Shown: positions 8,016 to 16,594, counted from the first letter of the stretch. The stretch is 64,000 bases of DNA from Psychrosphaera haliotis (GCF_039523615.1 NZ_BAAAFQ010000007.1:1-64000), one strand, 5' to 3'. Numbers and translations: made by a program. The notes: generated by a model not told the origin, from the sequence alone.

Positions 8016-9302
8016 TTGTCTGGTTCGTTTTCCCCTATCGTCAAAAATAATAGTAATTTAGGTAAAAAAGGCATTGTTTGGTTAATGATGCTGTTTATGG
8101 TCTTAAACCTATTGCCTGTGGATATTTATTTACCAGCGGTACAGTTAATCGCGACCGACCTAAATACCTCTGTTGATAACGTGCAACTAGGCATCTTTTT
8201 TTACTTAATAAGTATGGGAGTTGGGCAGTTATTTTTAGGAGCGCTGTCAGACAAGTACGGAAGAAAGCCTATCGCTTTGGTTTCGTTATTTGTTTATATA
8301 TTGGCATCAACACTGGCAACAATATCAACGAACCTCGAAACACTCATTGCCAGTCGACTTATTCAAGGCATTGGTGCTTGTGGTTGTGCTGTGACCGCGC
8401 TAGCGGTTGTACGTGACTTATTTGATGAAGATGAAAGCGCAAAAATATACTCAATTTTGAACGGCGCACAAAGTATTGTCCCTGCACTTGCACCTTTATT
8501 AGGTGGTTTGATATCAGTACAGCTAGGTTGGCGTTATTGTTTTGCATTGCTGGTGGTTTTAGGAGCAATGACGTTTATATTTACTAAATTTAAAATGGGC
8601 GAAACAAACCAATCGGTAAAGCTTCAAAGCTTGGATTCAGGTAAGTCATCAAGGATTGGAAATACAGGAGGGGAATCCAATACAAATCCTCCTGAATCAA
8701 GCCCGAAAGAGTCAAATAAAAGCTTTCGGTATATATTGTCTCACGCTAATTTCACGCCTAATGCAATCGCGTCAATGGCTTCAATGGCTTTTATTGTTCA
8801 GTATGTTGTTAAGTCACCTGTATTACTGATTGATAATTTGGGTCTAACGCCAACGGAGTTTTCGTTAGTTTTTGGTAGTAACGCTTTTTTAATTATGTTT
8901 GCGGCGTTTTGCGCGACTAAATTAATTGGTTTGTCGTCAGCTCGGGCAACCTGCAATTTGGGTTTATTGCTAATGATGGTTTCCTCGGCTATGTTTTTTG
9001 TAGAGCCTAATCCAAACTCTTTAACTCAATATTTAGTCTTTTTGAGTATAGGCAGTTTTGGTTTCTCTTTTAGTTTAGGAAGCTCTATAGGTATGGCGCT
9101 GGCGCCATTTCCTGAATGTGCAGGCAAAGCATCATCAGTATTAGGGTTTCTACAATTTACGGTTACTTCAATTGTTGGAATTATTGTTGGTTATTATTTT
9201 CCAAGTGGTGCAATGTCGCTGGCCATCACAGTACCAGCCTTTGCTTTAACGAGTGTATTGCTTGGTCAATACTTACATAACACTCGCGTAGTTAAGGGTT
9301 AA
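8016..9302 (+). CDS. Bcr/CflA-family multidrug efflux transporter (MFS)
   Basis: A 428-residue, 12-helix major-facilitator transporter of the drug/proton antiporter 1 type. It starts with PVDIYLPAVQLIATDL after the first helix and has GALSDKYGRKPIAL, the loop 2-3 signature of Bcr/CflA exporters. A hydrophilic Ser/Asn/Glu-rich loop (about residues 200-240) separates the two six-helix halves. The start is a TTG at 8016: CGGAGG at 8005-8010 lies five bases before it, and no better ATG exists. The substrate is unknown. The next gene, a pilin, starts one base after its stop codon, suggesting cotranscription and coupled translation. Confidence 0.88.
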   Translation: MSGSFSPIVKNNSNLGKKGIVWLMMLFMVLNLLPVDIYLPAVQLIATDLNTSVDNVQLGIFFYLISMGVGQLFLGALSDKYGRKPIALVSLFVYILASTLATISTNLETLIASRLIQGIGACGCAVTALAVVRDLFDEDESAKIYSILNGAQSIVPALAPLLGGLISVQLGWRYCFALLVVLGAMTFIFTKFKMGETNQSVKLQSLDSGKSSRIGNTGGESNTNPPESSPKESNKSFRYILSHANFTPNAIASMASMAFIVQYVVKSPVLLIDNLGLTPTEFSLVFGSNAFLIMFAAFCATKLIGLSSARATCNLGLLLMMVSSAMFFVEPNPNSLTQYLVFLSIGSFGFSFSLGSSIGMALAPFPECAGKASSVLGFLQFTVTSIVGIIVGYYFPSGAMSLAITVPAFALTSVLLGQYLHNTRVVKG

Positions 9303-9303
9303 A

Positions 9304-9843
9304 ATGAAAAGTCGTCAGTCTCAAGGCTTTACGCTAATCGAACTTATAATAGTCATTGTTATTTTAGGCATTTTAGCCGTAACTGCAGGGCCTAAGCTTA
9401 TAGGTATATCTTCAGATGCGCGTATTTCCATACTGCAAGGTGTTCAGGGTGCCATGAAGTCGTCAATGTCTATGACGTTATCTTACGGCCATGTACAAGG
9501 TGTAACAAATGCCCTTAACCAAGACTTAACGTTACCAAGCGGTGAAGTAGTAAGGCTAGACTACGGGTATCCAGAACACAGCTGGGAAACAGCTTGGCGA
9601 CAAATGCTAGAGGGTGACTTTGAACTCAAAAGCTCAGGCGGAATTTGTGATGGAGACGCTGAGCTTTGTGTAGATAGTGACTTTAATATTGGCGGCGATG
9701 TGAGTGTGGCTGGCTCTTCGAGCGCTATGGTTATTTGGCCTAATGGCGTAAGTACAGCGGATAATTGCTACGTTTATTACGCTTACAGCGCAGCAAGTCG
9801 AGGAAATGAACCTGTTATAGGCGCAATCCTCGACGGTTGTTAA
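9304..9843 (+). CDS. MshA-like type IV prepilin
   Basis: A 179-residue prepilin with an eight-residue leader ending in Gly8, then FTLIELIIVIVILGILAV. This is the recognition site for prepilin peptidase, with Glu at mature position 5 and a long N-terminal helix. The following PKLIGISSDARISILQGVQGAMKSS resembles the MSHA major pilin. Two C-terminal cysteines (DNCYVYY and the last residue, DGC) and another pair in CDGDAELC could form disulfides. No MSHA or Pil assembly genes are present nearby, so this is an orphan pilin relying on machinery elsewhere. It sits one base behind the exporter gene and its stop abuts the stop of the convergent msr gene. Confidence 0.85.
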   Translation: MKSRQSQGFTLIELIIVIVILGILAVTAGPKLIGISSDARISILQGVQGAMKSSMSMTLSYGHVQGVTNALNQDLTLPSGEVVRLDYGYPEHSWETAWRQMLEGDFELKSSGGICDGDAELCVDSDFNIGGDVSVAGSSSAMVIWPNGVSTADNCYVYYAYSAASRGNEPVIGAILDGC

Positions 9844-11217
9844 CTAAGTTCTAGGAACAAAATCCAAAACCGTTGCATTGATACAGTATCGTTTACCACC
9901 ATTAGGGCCGTCATTAAAAACATGACCTAAATGAATACCAGTAATTTTAGCTCTAACTTCAGTTCGTTCCATGCCAAAAGAGTTATCTTCATGGTAAGTC
10001 ACAGAATCTTCAATCGCACTATGAAAAGATAACCAACCAGTACCAGAATTAAATCGGTCAGAGGTATCAAACAGCGGCGCCCCAGATAAACTGTCGATAA
10101 AAACGCCTGGTGGGGTATTTTTAAATTTGTCGTAAGCTTTGCAAAAACGGTTATCGGTGCCTTTACCAAATGCCACCTTAAACGCCTCGGTATCCCCAAG
10201 TTTGAATGCACCCAGCGCCTTATAAAAAGAGTCGCTGCTCATATAACCCATATGACCTAAGCGCTCTTTACCATCTTCAATAAACAAAATGGTTGGCGTT
10301 CCAAAAGTTGGAGACGAAATCGTTAGTCCGTCCAATTGGCTCGCTAAACGGAAGTGCAACGGTATATCGCCAGCATAATCATTGGTCACGTCCTCTTTAA
10401 AACGCTCGCAATAAGGGCAGTTTGGTGCATCGATAACAACAATTTGTTTACCCGTAAGCAGTCCAGTATTGTCCACTGTTGCTGGTGGTTCAGTCATCTT
10501 TTTTGCGAGCAGCGGCGAGTCTTCAAACGTTACGCCAGTGCTGTGATCAGGGCAGTAGCCATTTGGGTTTTTAGCAATATAATCTTGATGGTAATCTTCA
10601 GCAGGGTAAAACTTATCCAATGGTTTAATTTGGGTTTGAATTAAGCCTTTACCTTTTTCATTTAAACGTTGCTGAAAGGTTTTCGTTAAACGAGTTGCAA
10701 TGTCAGCTTGTTGTTCAGAATTATAAAGAATAGTTGAGCGATACTGAGTGCCAACATCATTTCCCTGTCTATTTTTTTGAGTAGGGTCATGCATTTCATA
10801 AAACAGTTTAATTAAAGTGTCTGTGGCAATGACACTCTGGTCATATTCAACGCGGATAACTTCAGCAAAATTATCATCATTAAACTTCTGCTTTAATTTT
10901 GTGATTTCGCGGTAAGTAGGCTTTAATCCTCGCCCGTCAGCATATCCAGATAAAACATTAATAACACCAGGAAGTGCTTCAAAGCGCTTTTCGGCACCCC
11001 AAAAACAACCTAAGCCTAAAACTAAGGTTTGATGCTGTATTGTCGCGTCGGAAATGTCAGTGGACTCAAGCAATTCAGTAGTTTGACTTATATCACTAAA
11101 CTGACTTTGTCCTAGTTTAGCCTGTGTAGGTGAGGCTTGAATAGATTTAAAAGAAAGCCCAATCAATGCTACAAGTAAAGCAACAACAGCAAATTTTAAC
11201 GTCGCATTATAATTCAT
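9844..11217 (-). CDS. msrAB: periplasmic MsrA-thioredoxin-MsrB fusion, methionine sulfoxide reductase
   Basis: A 457-residue protein that should repair oxidised methionines outside the cytoplasm. An N-terminal hydrophobic segment (about 8-28) is a signal or anchor. The MsrA domain (about 62-230) has the catalytic GCFWG (Cys71) and ends in GYCPDH. A thioredoxin-like domain (about 255-345) has CPYC (267-270) and the cis-Pro GTPT. The C-terminal MsrB domain (about 355-457) has SGTGWLSF, HLGHVF and RYCIN with catalytic Cys445. The four zinc-binding cysteines of many MsrB proteins are absent. The order MsrA-Trx-MsrB differs from Neisseria PilB (Trx-MsrA-MsrB). The built-in Trx domain presumably recycles the Msr sites. 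Confidence 0.9.
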   Translation of the reverse strand: MNYNATLKFAVVALLVALIGLSFKSIQASPTQAKLGQSQFSDISQTTELLESTDISDATIQHQTLVLGLGCFWGAEKRFEALPGVINVLSGYADGRGLKPTYREITKLKQKFNDDNFAEVIRVEYDQSVIATDTLIKLFYEMHDPTQKNRQGNDVGTQYRSTILYNSEQQADIATRLTKTFQQRLNEKGKGLIQTQIKPLDKFYPAEDYHQDYIAKNPNGYCPDHSTGVTFEDSPLLAKKMTEPPATVDNTGLLTGKQIVVIDAPNCPYCERFKEDVTNDYAGDIPLHFRLASQLDGLTISSPTFGTPTILFIEDGKERLGHMGYMSSDSFYKALGAFKLGDTEAFKVAFGKGTDNRFCKAYDKFKNTPPGVFIDSLSGAPLFDTSDRFNSGTGWLSFHSAIEDSVTYHEDNSFGMERTEVRAKITGIHLGHVFNDGPNGGKRYCINATVLDFVPRT

Positions 11218-11412
11218 AATTTATTCCAGTTCTTTTTACAATAAACCGTGGAAGTCATAAAAAACTTTCAAAAAGATTAAACGAAAAATAGTCGTAGACC
11301 GATCAGGTGGTCAATAGTCCCCATTTGATAGAGGTTTTTTATTACACGAATCGACAATTCCACAAACTAACCATATGAGTTAATTTTATCTGCATCCAAT
11401 TTTATTAGGTAT

Positions 11413-11425
11413 CCGTATAATACGG
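11413..11425 (+). promoter_or_regulatory. perfect -10 box inside a 13-bp palindrome, upstream of the TonB receptor gene
   Basis: CCGTAT-A-ATACGG is a perfect palindrome around one central base, and it contains TATAAT (11416-11421), the consensus -10. It lies about 55 bp before the receptor start. No good -35 hexamer is seen 16-18 bp upstream. The layout suits a promoter overlapped by a repressor or activator site; the factor is unknown. Confidence 0.5.
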
Positions 11426-11479
11426 GCAATAAGAAAAGCCCACTGGCTGTTTTCTAATAAAGATTTGAAAGGATACATA

Positions 11480-13588
11480 ATGAAGCATAATCAATGGCTG
11501 TTACCAATCGTTCTTGGCTCAACAGCACTGCCATTTTCTACCTTAGCAGAAACCAGCGACTCGGCTGGTCCAGAAAATGAGACGCTTGAAACTATTACCG
11601 TTGAAGGCCGTAAAACCAATCTAATTGGCGATGCAATATCAGCATCTGAAGGCATAGTTGGCCAAGAACAAATTTCAATACGACCACTATTAAGAACCGG
11701 TGAAGTACTAGAGTTAGTGCCAGGAATGGTTGTGACTCAACATAGTGGTACAGGCAAAGCGAATCAGTACTTTTTACGAGGCTTTAATCTAGACCATGGT
11801 ACCGATTTCTCAACTTTTGTTGATGGCATGCCAGTTAACATGCGCTCGCACGGACATGGGCAAGGTTATACAGATTTAAACTTTTTAATACCAGAAAGTG
11901 TAGAACGATTGAGCTATAAAAAGGGCTCTTATTATGCCGATGTTGGCGACTTCAGTGGTGCGGGACATGCAGCTTTCTCTACGTTTAAAAAGGTAGAACA
12001 AGGACAAGTTGAGCTAACGCTAGGCGAAGATAACTATCATCGTTTTGTTGTACTCAATGATGCCCAAATAGCCGGTGGCGATATATTATATGCGTTTTCT
12101 CATACTGGCTATGATGGACCTTGGACTGATATTGACGAAGACTTAGACAAAACTAATTTGTTACTAAAGCAAACTTATGAGTTAGAAGACGGTTTCATTA
12201 GTGCTGCATTTATGGCGTATGACAATACGTGGAATAGTGCTGACCAAATACCTGGTCGCGCGGTTGAATCCGGTTTAATTGATGAGCTAGGTTCAATTGA
12301 TACTAGCGTGGGAGGTGAGTCTTCACGTTATAGTTTAAGTGTTGATTGGCAACAAGGTCAGTGGCAAGCGAATGCGTATGCTATTAATTACGACATGACT
12401 TTATGGTCAAACTTCACTTATTTGCTAGATGACAATGTTGATGGCGATCAGTTTGAACAAGTAGATGACCGCACAATTTGGGGTGGTTCGTTAAGTTATA
12501 AATTAGACGAAATAAAGTTATCTAATGACATGGCAATGAACAACTTAGTTGGAATTGAGCTTCGTAACGATGACGTTGCAGAAGTGGGTTTATTCCGCAC
12601 TAAAGAACGCCAACGTCTAGGAACTATTCGCAGAGATAGTGTGGATGAATTTAGCCTAGGTGCGTATTGGCAAAACAGTATTGATTGGAACGAACGCGTT
12701 CGCACTGTGATTGGTCTACGCCATGATTATTATGACTTTGATGTTCGTGATCGCGTTGGTAATGGAGCAACGTCTACAAATATTAATAATGTGAACCTTG
12801 CAGCCAATAGTGGTGAGTCTGACGATAGCCAAACTTCTTTAAAAGCCAATGTGATTTATTCAATCAATGACGCTTGGGAAGGCTATCTTTCTTATGGCCA
12901 GGGTTTTCACTCAAATGACGCTAGAGGCACAACTATACGCATTGACCCATCAAACGGTGAGGCTGTTGATGCAGTAGATCCACTTGTAAAATCAACAGGC
13001 TATGAGCTTGGTTTGCGCGGTTACATGAGTGAACTGTTTAATGTCTCTATTGCATTGTGGCAATTAGACTTAGACAGCGAGTTACTATTTGTTGGCGATG
13101 CTGGTAATACTGAAGCAAGCGACGCTTCTGAACGCCACGGTTTAGAGCTAACAACTTACTACTACTTTAATGAAACGCTAAGTGTTGATTTAGAATACGC
13201 CTATACAGAAGCAAAATTTGCGGGTAACCCAGAAGGCGGAGATCTAATCCCGGGAGCACCAAAGCACGTTGTACAAGCCGGTGTAAATGTCGATATTGAC
13301 GAAGCTTGGTTTGGTAGTTTTAGAGTAAGGTATTTTGGTAAGAGACCATTAATCGAAGACGGTTCGGTATACTCTGATGCGAGCTTTATCAGTAACTTAA
13401 GAGTAGGTTACCGTGATGGTCCACTAACGTATAAAGTTGATGTTCTAAACTTAACGAACAGTAACGACCATGACATTGACTACTTTTATGAGTCTCAACT
13501 AGCGTCAGAAATGAACCCAGTTGAAGATGTTCATTATCACGTGTTTGAACCGCGTACTATTAGGTTGTCGGTAAACTACCAATTTTAA
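11480..13588 (+). CDS. TonB-dependent outer-membrane receptor
   Basis: A 702-residue receptor with a signal peptide (cleavage near TLA/E) followed by ETLETITVEGRK, which serves as TonB box. Next is a plug domain (LRTGEVLELVPGMVVTQHSG, RGFNLDHGTDFSTFVDGMP) and a 22-strand barrel ending in RLSVNYQF. The start is the ATG at 11480: an in-frame TTG at 11465 lies just before the AAAGGA ribosome site. The substrate is unknown. Its convergent neighbours (PepSY-type membrane protein and DUF4920 protein) may belong to the same uptake process; that is inference from proximity. Plug sequences like SYKKGSYYADVGDFSGAG are common in an uncharacterised group of receptors. Confidence 0.92.
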   Translation: MKHNQWLLPIVLGSTALPFSTLAETSDSAGPENETLETITVEGRKTNLIGDAISASEGIVGQEQISIRPLLRTGEVLELVPGMVVTQHSGTGKANQYFLRGFNLDHGTDFSTFVDGMPVNMRSHGHGQGYTDLNFLIPESVERLSYKKGSYYADVGDFSGAGHAAFSTFKKVEQGQVELTLGEDNYHRFVVLNDAQIAGGDILYAFSHTGYDGPWTDIDEDLDKTNLLLKQTYELEDGFISAAFMAYDNTWNSADQIPGRAVESGLIDELGSIDTSVGGESSRYSLSVDWQQGQWQANAYAINYDMTLWSNFTYLLDDNVDGDQFEQVDDRTIWGGSLSYKLDEIKLSNDMAMNNLVGIELRNDDVAEVGLFRTKERQRLGTIRRDSVDEFSLGAYWQNSIDWNERVRTVIGLRHDYYDFDVRDRVGNGATSTNINNVNLAANSGESDDSQTSLKANVIYSINDAWEGYLSYGQGFHSNDARGTTIRIDPSNGEAVDAVDPLVKSTGYELGLRGYMSELFNVSIALWQLDLDSELLFVGDAGNTEASDASERHGLELTTYYYFNETLSVDLEYAYTEAKFAGNPEGGDLIPGAPKHVVQAGVNVDIDEAWFGSFRVRYFGKRPLIEDGSVYSDASFISNLRVGYRDGPLTYKVDVLNLTNSNDHDIDYFYESQLASEMNPVEDVHYHVFEPRTIRLSVNYQF

Positions 13589-13616
13589 TATTGAGTAATA
13601 GCACAACGACAAAAAG

Positions 13617-13700
13617 TAGTTGAGCTATGCCTAAAACTAGCTGAGCTACGGTGAAAAATAGCTTAGTCATGCTTAACGTTAACTGAGCTATCGCCAAAGT
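13617..13700. repeat. four degenerate 21-bp tandem units
   Basis: Units start at 13617, 13638, 13659 and 13680 and each begin with a version of TAGCTGAGCTA (perfect palindrome in unit 2; TAGTTGAGCTA, TAGCTTAGTCA and TAACTGAGCTA in the others). They fill the space between the receptor stop and the shared terminator. The 21-bp spacing puts all cores on the same DNA face. Confidence 0.7.
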
Positions 13701-13728
13701 AAAAAGCCGAACTTGTTTCGGCTTTTTT
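13701..13728. terminator. bidirectional terminator
   Basis: AAAAAGCCGA (13701-13710) pairs with TCGGCTTTTT (13718-13727) around a 7-nt loop. A-tract and T-tract flank the stem, so it can stop both the receptor transcript and the converging DUF4920-PepSY transcript. Confidence 0.88.
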
Positions 13729-13729
13729 A

Positions 13730-14314
13730 TTAACTGCTGTACATAACCACAAAACTAATAGGAATAGCGATACCAGCAATAATTAACAATCCTCTTTTGC
13801 CTAACGGACCGTACTTACCTTTGACCATAAACAAGGCTGAAAGCGATAAAAATATTAACATGACCGCATAAGCGTCAGAAAAGTAGGTCCATGCCTTTCG
13901 TGCTTCGTTTAAATGTAAAAAGTTTGCGGATCGCAGTAATACTCTTGGTTTCACCTGCTCAATCACTACTTCGTTGTTTGCCGGCGAAATAATTAACGTA
14001 TGATCTTGTTTGCTAAATAGCTTTAAGCGATTAGGTGTCTCCCAAAACTGAGCTTTAATCGTAGTTTGCAAATTAAGCTCAGCTAATAACCATTGCTCAA
14101 ACTCTTTTTGCTCAAAACCCGGTTGCTTAATGTGATCAGAAAGGTCATTAAGTATTACGGTTTGCTGGGTGACATCGTAGTTTGGATTCCAGTCTTCAAC
14201 ATGATTCACGGCAATGCCAGACACAGCAAAAATCAACGTCATACCAATGCAAAAATAGCCTATGTCGCGATGTAATGACCGGTTTAACTTAAACCAATTA
14301 ACGGACTTAGACAT
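13730..14314 (-). CDS. PepSY-associated transmembrane protein
   Basis: A 194-residue inner-membrane protein of the PepSY_TM-like type: a first helix (about 17-37) after KLNRSLHRDIGYFCIGMTLIFAVSGIAVNH, a periplasmic domain (about 40-135), and two helices near the C-terminus (about 140-162 and 170-190). The short N-terminal RSLHRDIGY and the NHVEDWNPNY stretch after helix 1 are usual in this group. Relatives often sit beside TonB receptors and are suspected to help in metal or siderophore handling, without a proven reaction. It overlaps the upstream DUF4920 gene by one base (TAATG), so translation is coupled. Confidence 0.82.
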   Translation of the reverse strand: MSKSVNWFKLNRSLHRDIGYFCIGMTLIFAVSGIAVNHVEDWNPNYDVTQQTVILNDLSDHIKQPGFEQKEFEQWLLAELNLQTTIKAQFWETPNRLKLFSKQDHTLIISPANNEVVIEQVKPRVLLRSANFLHLNEARKAWTYFSDAYAVMLIFLSLSALFMVKGKYGPLGKRGLLIIAGIAIPISFVVMYSS

Positions 14315-14793
14315 TAATCAACAATCGTCACGCCATGAGGCGCAAGTTGATAAACGGTTATCGCTTCAGTAACAGAGTCAGGATCAAAGCTTTCTTGCAT
14401 CTCTTCGGCTTGATAAGCCAAATACTGTTTGGTGCGCTCCAATGTCATAGGGAACCCTTGAATCTTACCAGTTGCGAATGCTGTTTTTCCCATGGCGGTC
14501 ATAGGAAATACCATGTCACCATCTCTTACTTTAACTCTAAACGTTTGAAATTTTTTGTCTGAGGTCAGTTCCATCCAACATCCACGTTTTTTACAAACCT
14601 TAACAATAGTGCCCTTTATCGTAACGTCTTTATCAAGGTAATCATCTGGAGAGGCCAAAATCGTCGATATTTTTGAAACATTATCAGTGTTGGCGCCAGA
14701 GCCGAATGTTTGAGGGCTTGACGTTGCCAAGACACTCCATGATGCTGCGGCTAATATTATGACCAAGTTAATTATTATTGAATTAATTTTCAT
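14314..14793 (-). CDS. DUF4920 periplasmic protein
   Basis: A 159-residue exported protein: signal peptide (about 1-23), then an OB-fold-like core KDVTIKGTIVKVCKKRGCWMEL with the paired cysteines CKKRGC characteristic of DUF4920, and a conserved DGDMVFPMTAMGKTAFATGKI. The function of the family is unknown; the two close cysteines next to Trp-Met suggest metal or redox chemistry (inference). It is the first gene of a pair with the PepSY-type membrane protein, facing the TonB receptor gene across a shared terminator. Confidence 0.82.
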   Translation of the reverse strand: MKINSIIINLVIILAAASWSVLATSSPQTFGSGANTDNVSKISTILASPDDYLDKDVTIKGTIVKVCKKRGCWMELTSDKKFQTFRVKVRDGDMVFPMTAMGKTAFATGKIQGFPMTLERTKQYLAYQAEEMQESFDPDSVTEAITVYQLAPHGVTIVD

Positions 14794-14925
14794 CGTTTCA
14801 CCTACTTATTGGTAGAAAGGTTAATAGCGACTTCTTGTTGTTTAACGAAAATTATCATCAAATGTAGCCATGCGTCGCTATGTAGCTATTATGTAAATAG
14901 TTATGTAATTAGAAAGGACTCAAAC

Positions 14926-15477
14926 ATGAAGCAATTTAATGCAAAAGCAATGATCTTATTCTTCACACTTAGTATGGCTTTATTTACGGCTGATATTGAA
15001 GCGAAAAACAATGCGTTAGACACCAGTGATACTTTTCATATTTATTTAGTGAGGCACGCCGAAAAAGATACAGAAGGGTATCCGAATAGTAAAAACCCAC
15101 CTTTGACTAAGTGCGGGAATACACGAGCGGAACGACTTGCCAGCATGTTAGCTAATACAGCAATACAAACAATTTACAGCACTGAATACCTTCGTACACA
15201 GCGAACAGCAGCTCCTACCGGCGACAAACAGAATTTACCGATTACTAGTTACAACCCTAGAGAGTTAACCGCATTTGCAAACACGCTCCTCCAGAAACAG
15301 GAAACCGTGCTGGTGGTAGGGCATAGCAATACAACAGACAAACTTGCGTCAATATTGTCAGGACAGAAGGTGAGCCAGATTGATGAGTCTGAATATGATC
15401 ATTTGTTTATCGTGTCACGCTTTGGCAAAAAAGCCTCGCTGCAGCGGTTACAGCAAGGCTTTGTTTGTGATGAATAG
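14926..15477 (+). CDS. exported histidine phosphatase (SixA/phosphoglycerate-mutase superfamily)
   Basis: A 183-residue protein with a signal peptide and the catalytic VRHAEK near residue 40 (phospho-histidine). The second catalytic part is VVGHSNT with His in the C-terminal half. It is a short, single-domain histidine phosphatase. The substrate is unknown; a periplasmic site is inferred from the signal peptide, unlike cytoplasmic SixA. The start is placed at the ATG at 14926, which has AGAAAGGA upstream and begins the signal peptide; the open frame continues upstream to 14809 without a sensible N-terminus. It is a single gene, convergent with the sigma factor pair. Confidence 0.82.
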   Translation: MKQFNAKAMILFFTLSMALFTADIEAKNNALDTSDTFHIYLVRHAEKDTEGYPNSKNPPLTKCGNTRAERLASMLANTAIQTIYSTEYLRTQRTAAPTGDKQNLPITSYNPRELTAFANTLLQKQETVLVVGHSNTTDKLASILSGQKVSQIDESEYDHLFIVSRFGKKASLQRLQQGFVCDE

Positions 15478-15495
15478 TTTGTTTACTTTTGTTAT

Positions 15496-16095
15496 CTAGT
15501 TTAGGTGACTAGATAATCTCTCTATGTGACTCTCTAACAGGGCTTTTTGTTTTTTTAGCCAAATAAAAATGCCAACAAAAAGTACGCTGCAACTCAGTGC
15601 AACACCGCCCACTAAGTAGTGTTTTATTTCTAGTGTTTTACTAAACGCTACAAATACAATCAACGCCACTAACAACGTACTCATTATCAACGCTATTACA
15701 CAAATAAATCGGCTAAAAGCTATGGCTTTTAAGTTACCTTTTGACTGATTTATTAACGTCAATATGTGGTGATGCGTAGTGTTTGCAGAAGTTTGGTTTG
15801 AGCGCCTTGTTGAAAAAACAGTAAATAAACCAACAGATAAAGAAAGAGCTAAAAAAACCGAATACAAGACTGTATCCGCGACAGATGGCAATCCAGCATA
15901 CATTTCAAAGATGATATAGCTAGATAGTGCAACACTGGCAATCAATGAAAGGATGGTCGCAACTTTGTCATTACGGTTTTGCTTATTTATTTGTTCTATT
16001 AAATCCTGATCAGGTGGCAGGGCTTTACTGATGCCATCATCGTTTGCATTCCAGTTTTGGATTAAGTCGTCCCAGGCGTTTTGTTGTTGATTCAT
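15496..16095 (-). CDS. four-helix membrane protein, probable partner (anti-sigma) of the ECF sigma factor
   Basis: A 199-residue protein with a hydrophilic N-terminus of about 42 residues (WDDLIQNWNANDDG...) and four predicted membrane helices (about 45-65, 77-95, 124-150, 157-178). It lacks the zinc motif HxxxCxxC of ZAS anti-sigma factors and has no clear family. Its start overlaps the sigma factor stop by one base (TAATG), which is the usual sign of a sigma/anti-sigma pair. The cytoplasmic N-terminus could hold the sigma factor at the membrane. Function is inferred from position only. Confidence 0.6.
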   Translation of the reverse strand: MNQQQNAWDDLIQNWNANDDGISKALPPDQDLIEQINKQNRNDKVATILSLIASVALSSYIIFEMYAGLPSVADTVLYSVFLALSLSVGLFTVFSTRRSNQTSANTTHHHILTLINQSKGNLKAIAFSRFICVIALIMSTLLVALIVFVAFSKTLEIKHYLVGGVALSCSVLFVGIFIWLKKQKALLESHIERLSSHLN

Positions 16096-16592
16096 TATTC
16101 TCTCTCCAATAGCTTGTTAAGTTTGGTTTTTGCTCTGTTTAATTGCACTCCAACATTAGTCACCGAAAGGCCGGATATTTCAGCCATGTCGTTGTAACAA
16201 ACACCTTCTAAAGACAAAGTAATTAACTGTCTTTGTATAATGGGTAATTTTCCTATCTTGTTTGTTAAATAACTCAATGACTGCAAGGCACTAACATGAG
16301 ATTCAATATCACTTCTTTTACATTCGATACTCTCTGTCAGCTCGTCAAAGTTTTGGTTTTTACGCTGTTTAGTCACGTGAGTTAACGCTTGGTTATAAGC
16401 AACTTTATAGATAAATGTATGTAGAGAGCTTTGTTCTTTAAACGAAGCTAAAGCCTGCCAAATAGCAACAAACATCTCCTGAAGTAGGTCAAGTCGTAAC
16501 GTAGGATCAGCTTCAAAAGTCGAAGCCACTTTGAATAGTGAAAGTCGGTACTTAGAAATAATTGATTCGAAGTTTTGTTGATATTCAGACAT
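16095..16592 (-). CDS. ECF-type RNA polymerase sigma-70 factor
   Basis: A 165-residue sigma factor with only regions 2 and 4. Region 2 includes LRLDLLQEMFVAIWQALASF and HTFIYKVAYNQALTHV (core binding and -10 recognition). Region 4 has KLPIIQRQLITLSLEGVCYNDMAEISGLSVTNVGVQLNRAKTKL as a helix-turn-helix for the -35. The usual promoter targets are unknown. It is cotranscribed with the overlapping membrane gene. Just upstream of the start, a hairpin covers the ribosome binding site (see that entry). Confidence 0.92.
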   Translation of the reverse strand: MSEYQQNFESIISKYRLSLFKVASTFEADPTLRLDLLQEMFVAIWQALASFKEQSSLHTFIYKVAYNQALTHVTKQRKNQNFDELTESIECKRSDIESHVSALQSLSYLTNKIGKLPIIQRQLITLSLEGVCYNDMAEISGLSVTNVGVQLNRAKTKLNKLLERE

Positions 16593-16594
16593 AA

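Noticed and set aside
7837..8061. 74-codon open frame between cpxA and the exporter
   Set aside because: It crosses the cpxA terminator and the exporter start with no family or ribosome site.
10354..10644. 96-codon plus-strand frame in the msr gene
   Set aside because: Antisense to the well-conserved MsrA-Trx coding sequence.
13617..13700. CRISPR-like array
   Set aside because: Units are contiguous and degenerate, with no spacers of even length; no cas genes nearby.
14809..14925. Longer start for the SixA-like phosphatase
   Set aside because: The ATG at 14926 has a strong ribosome site and a signal peptide; the upstream part is Cys-rich filler.
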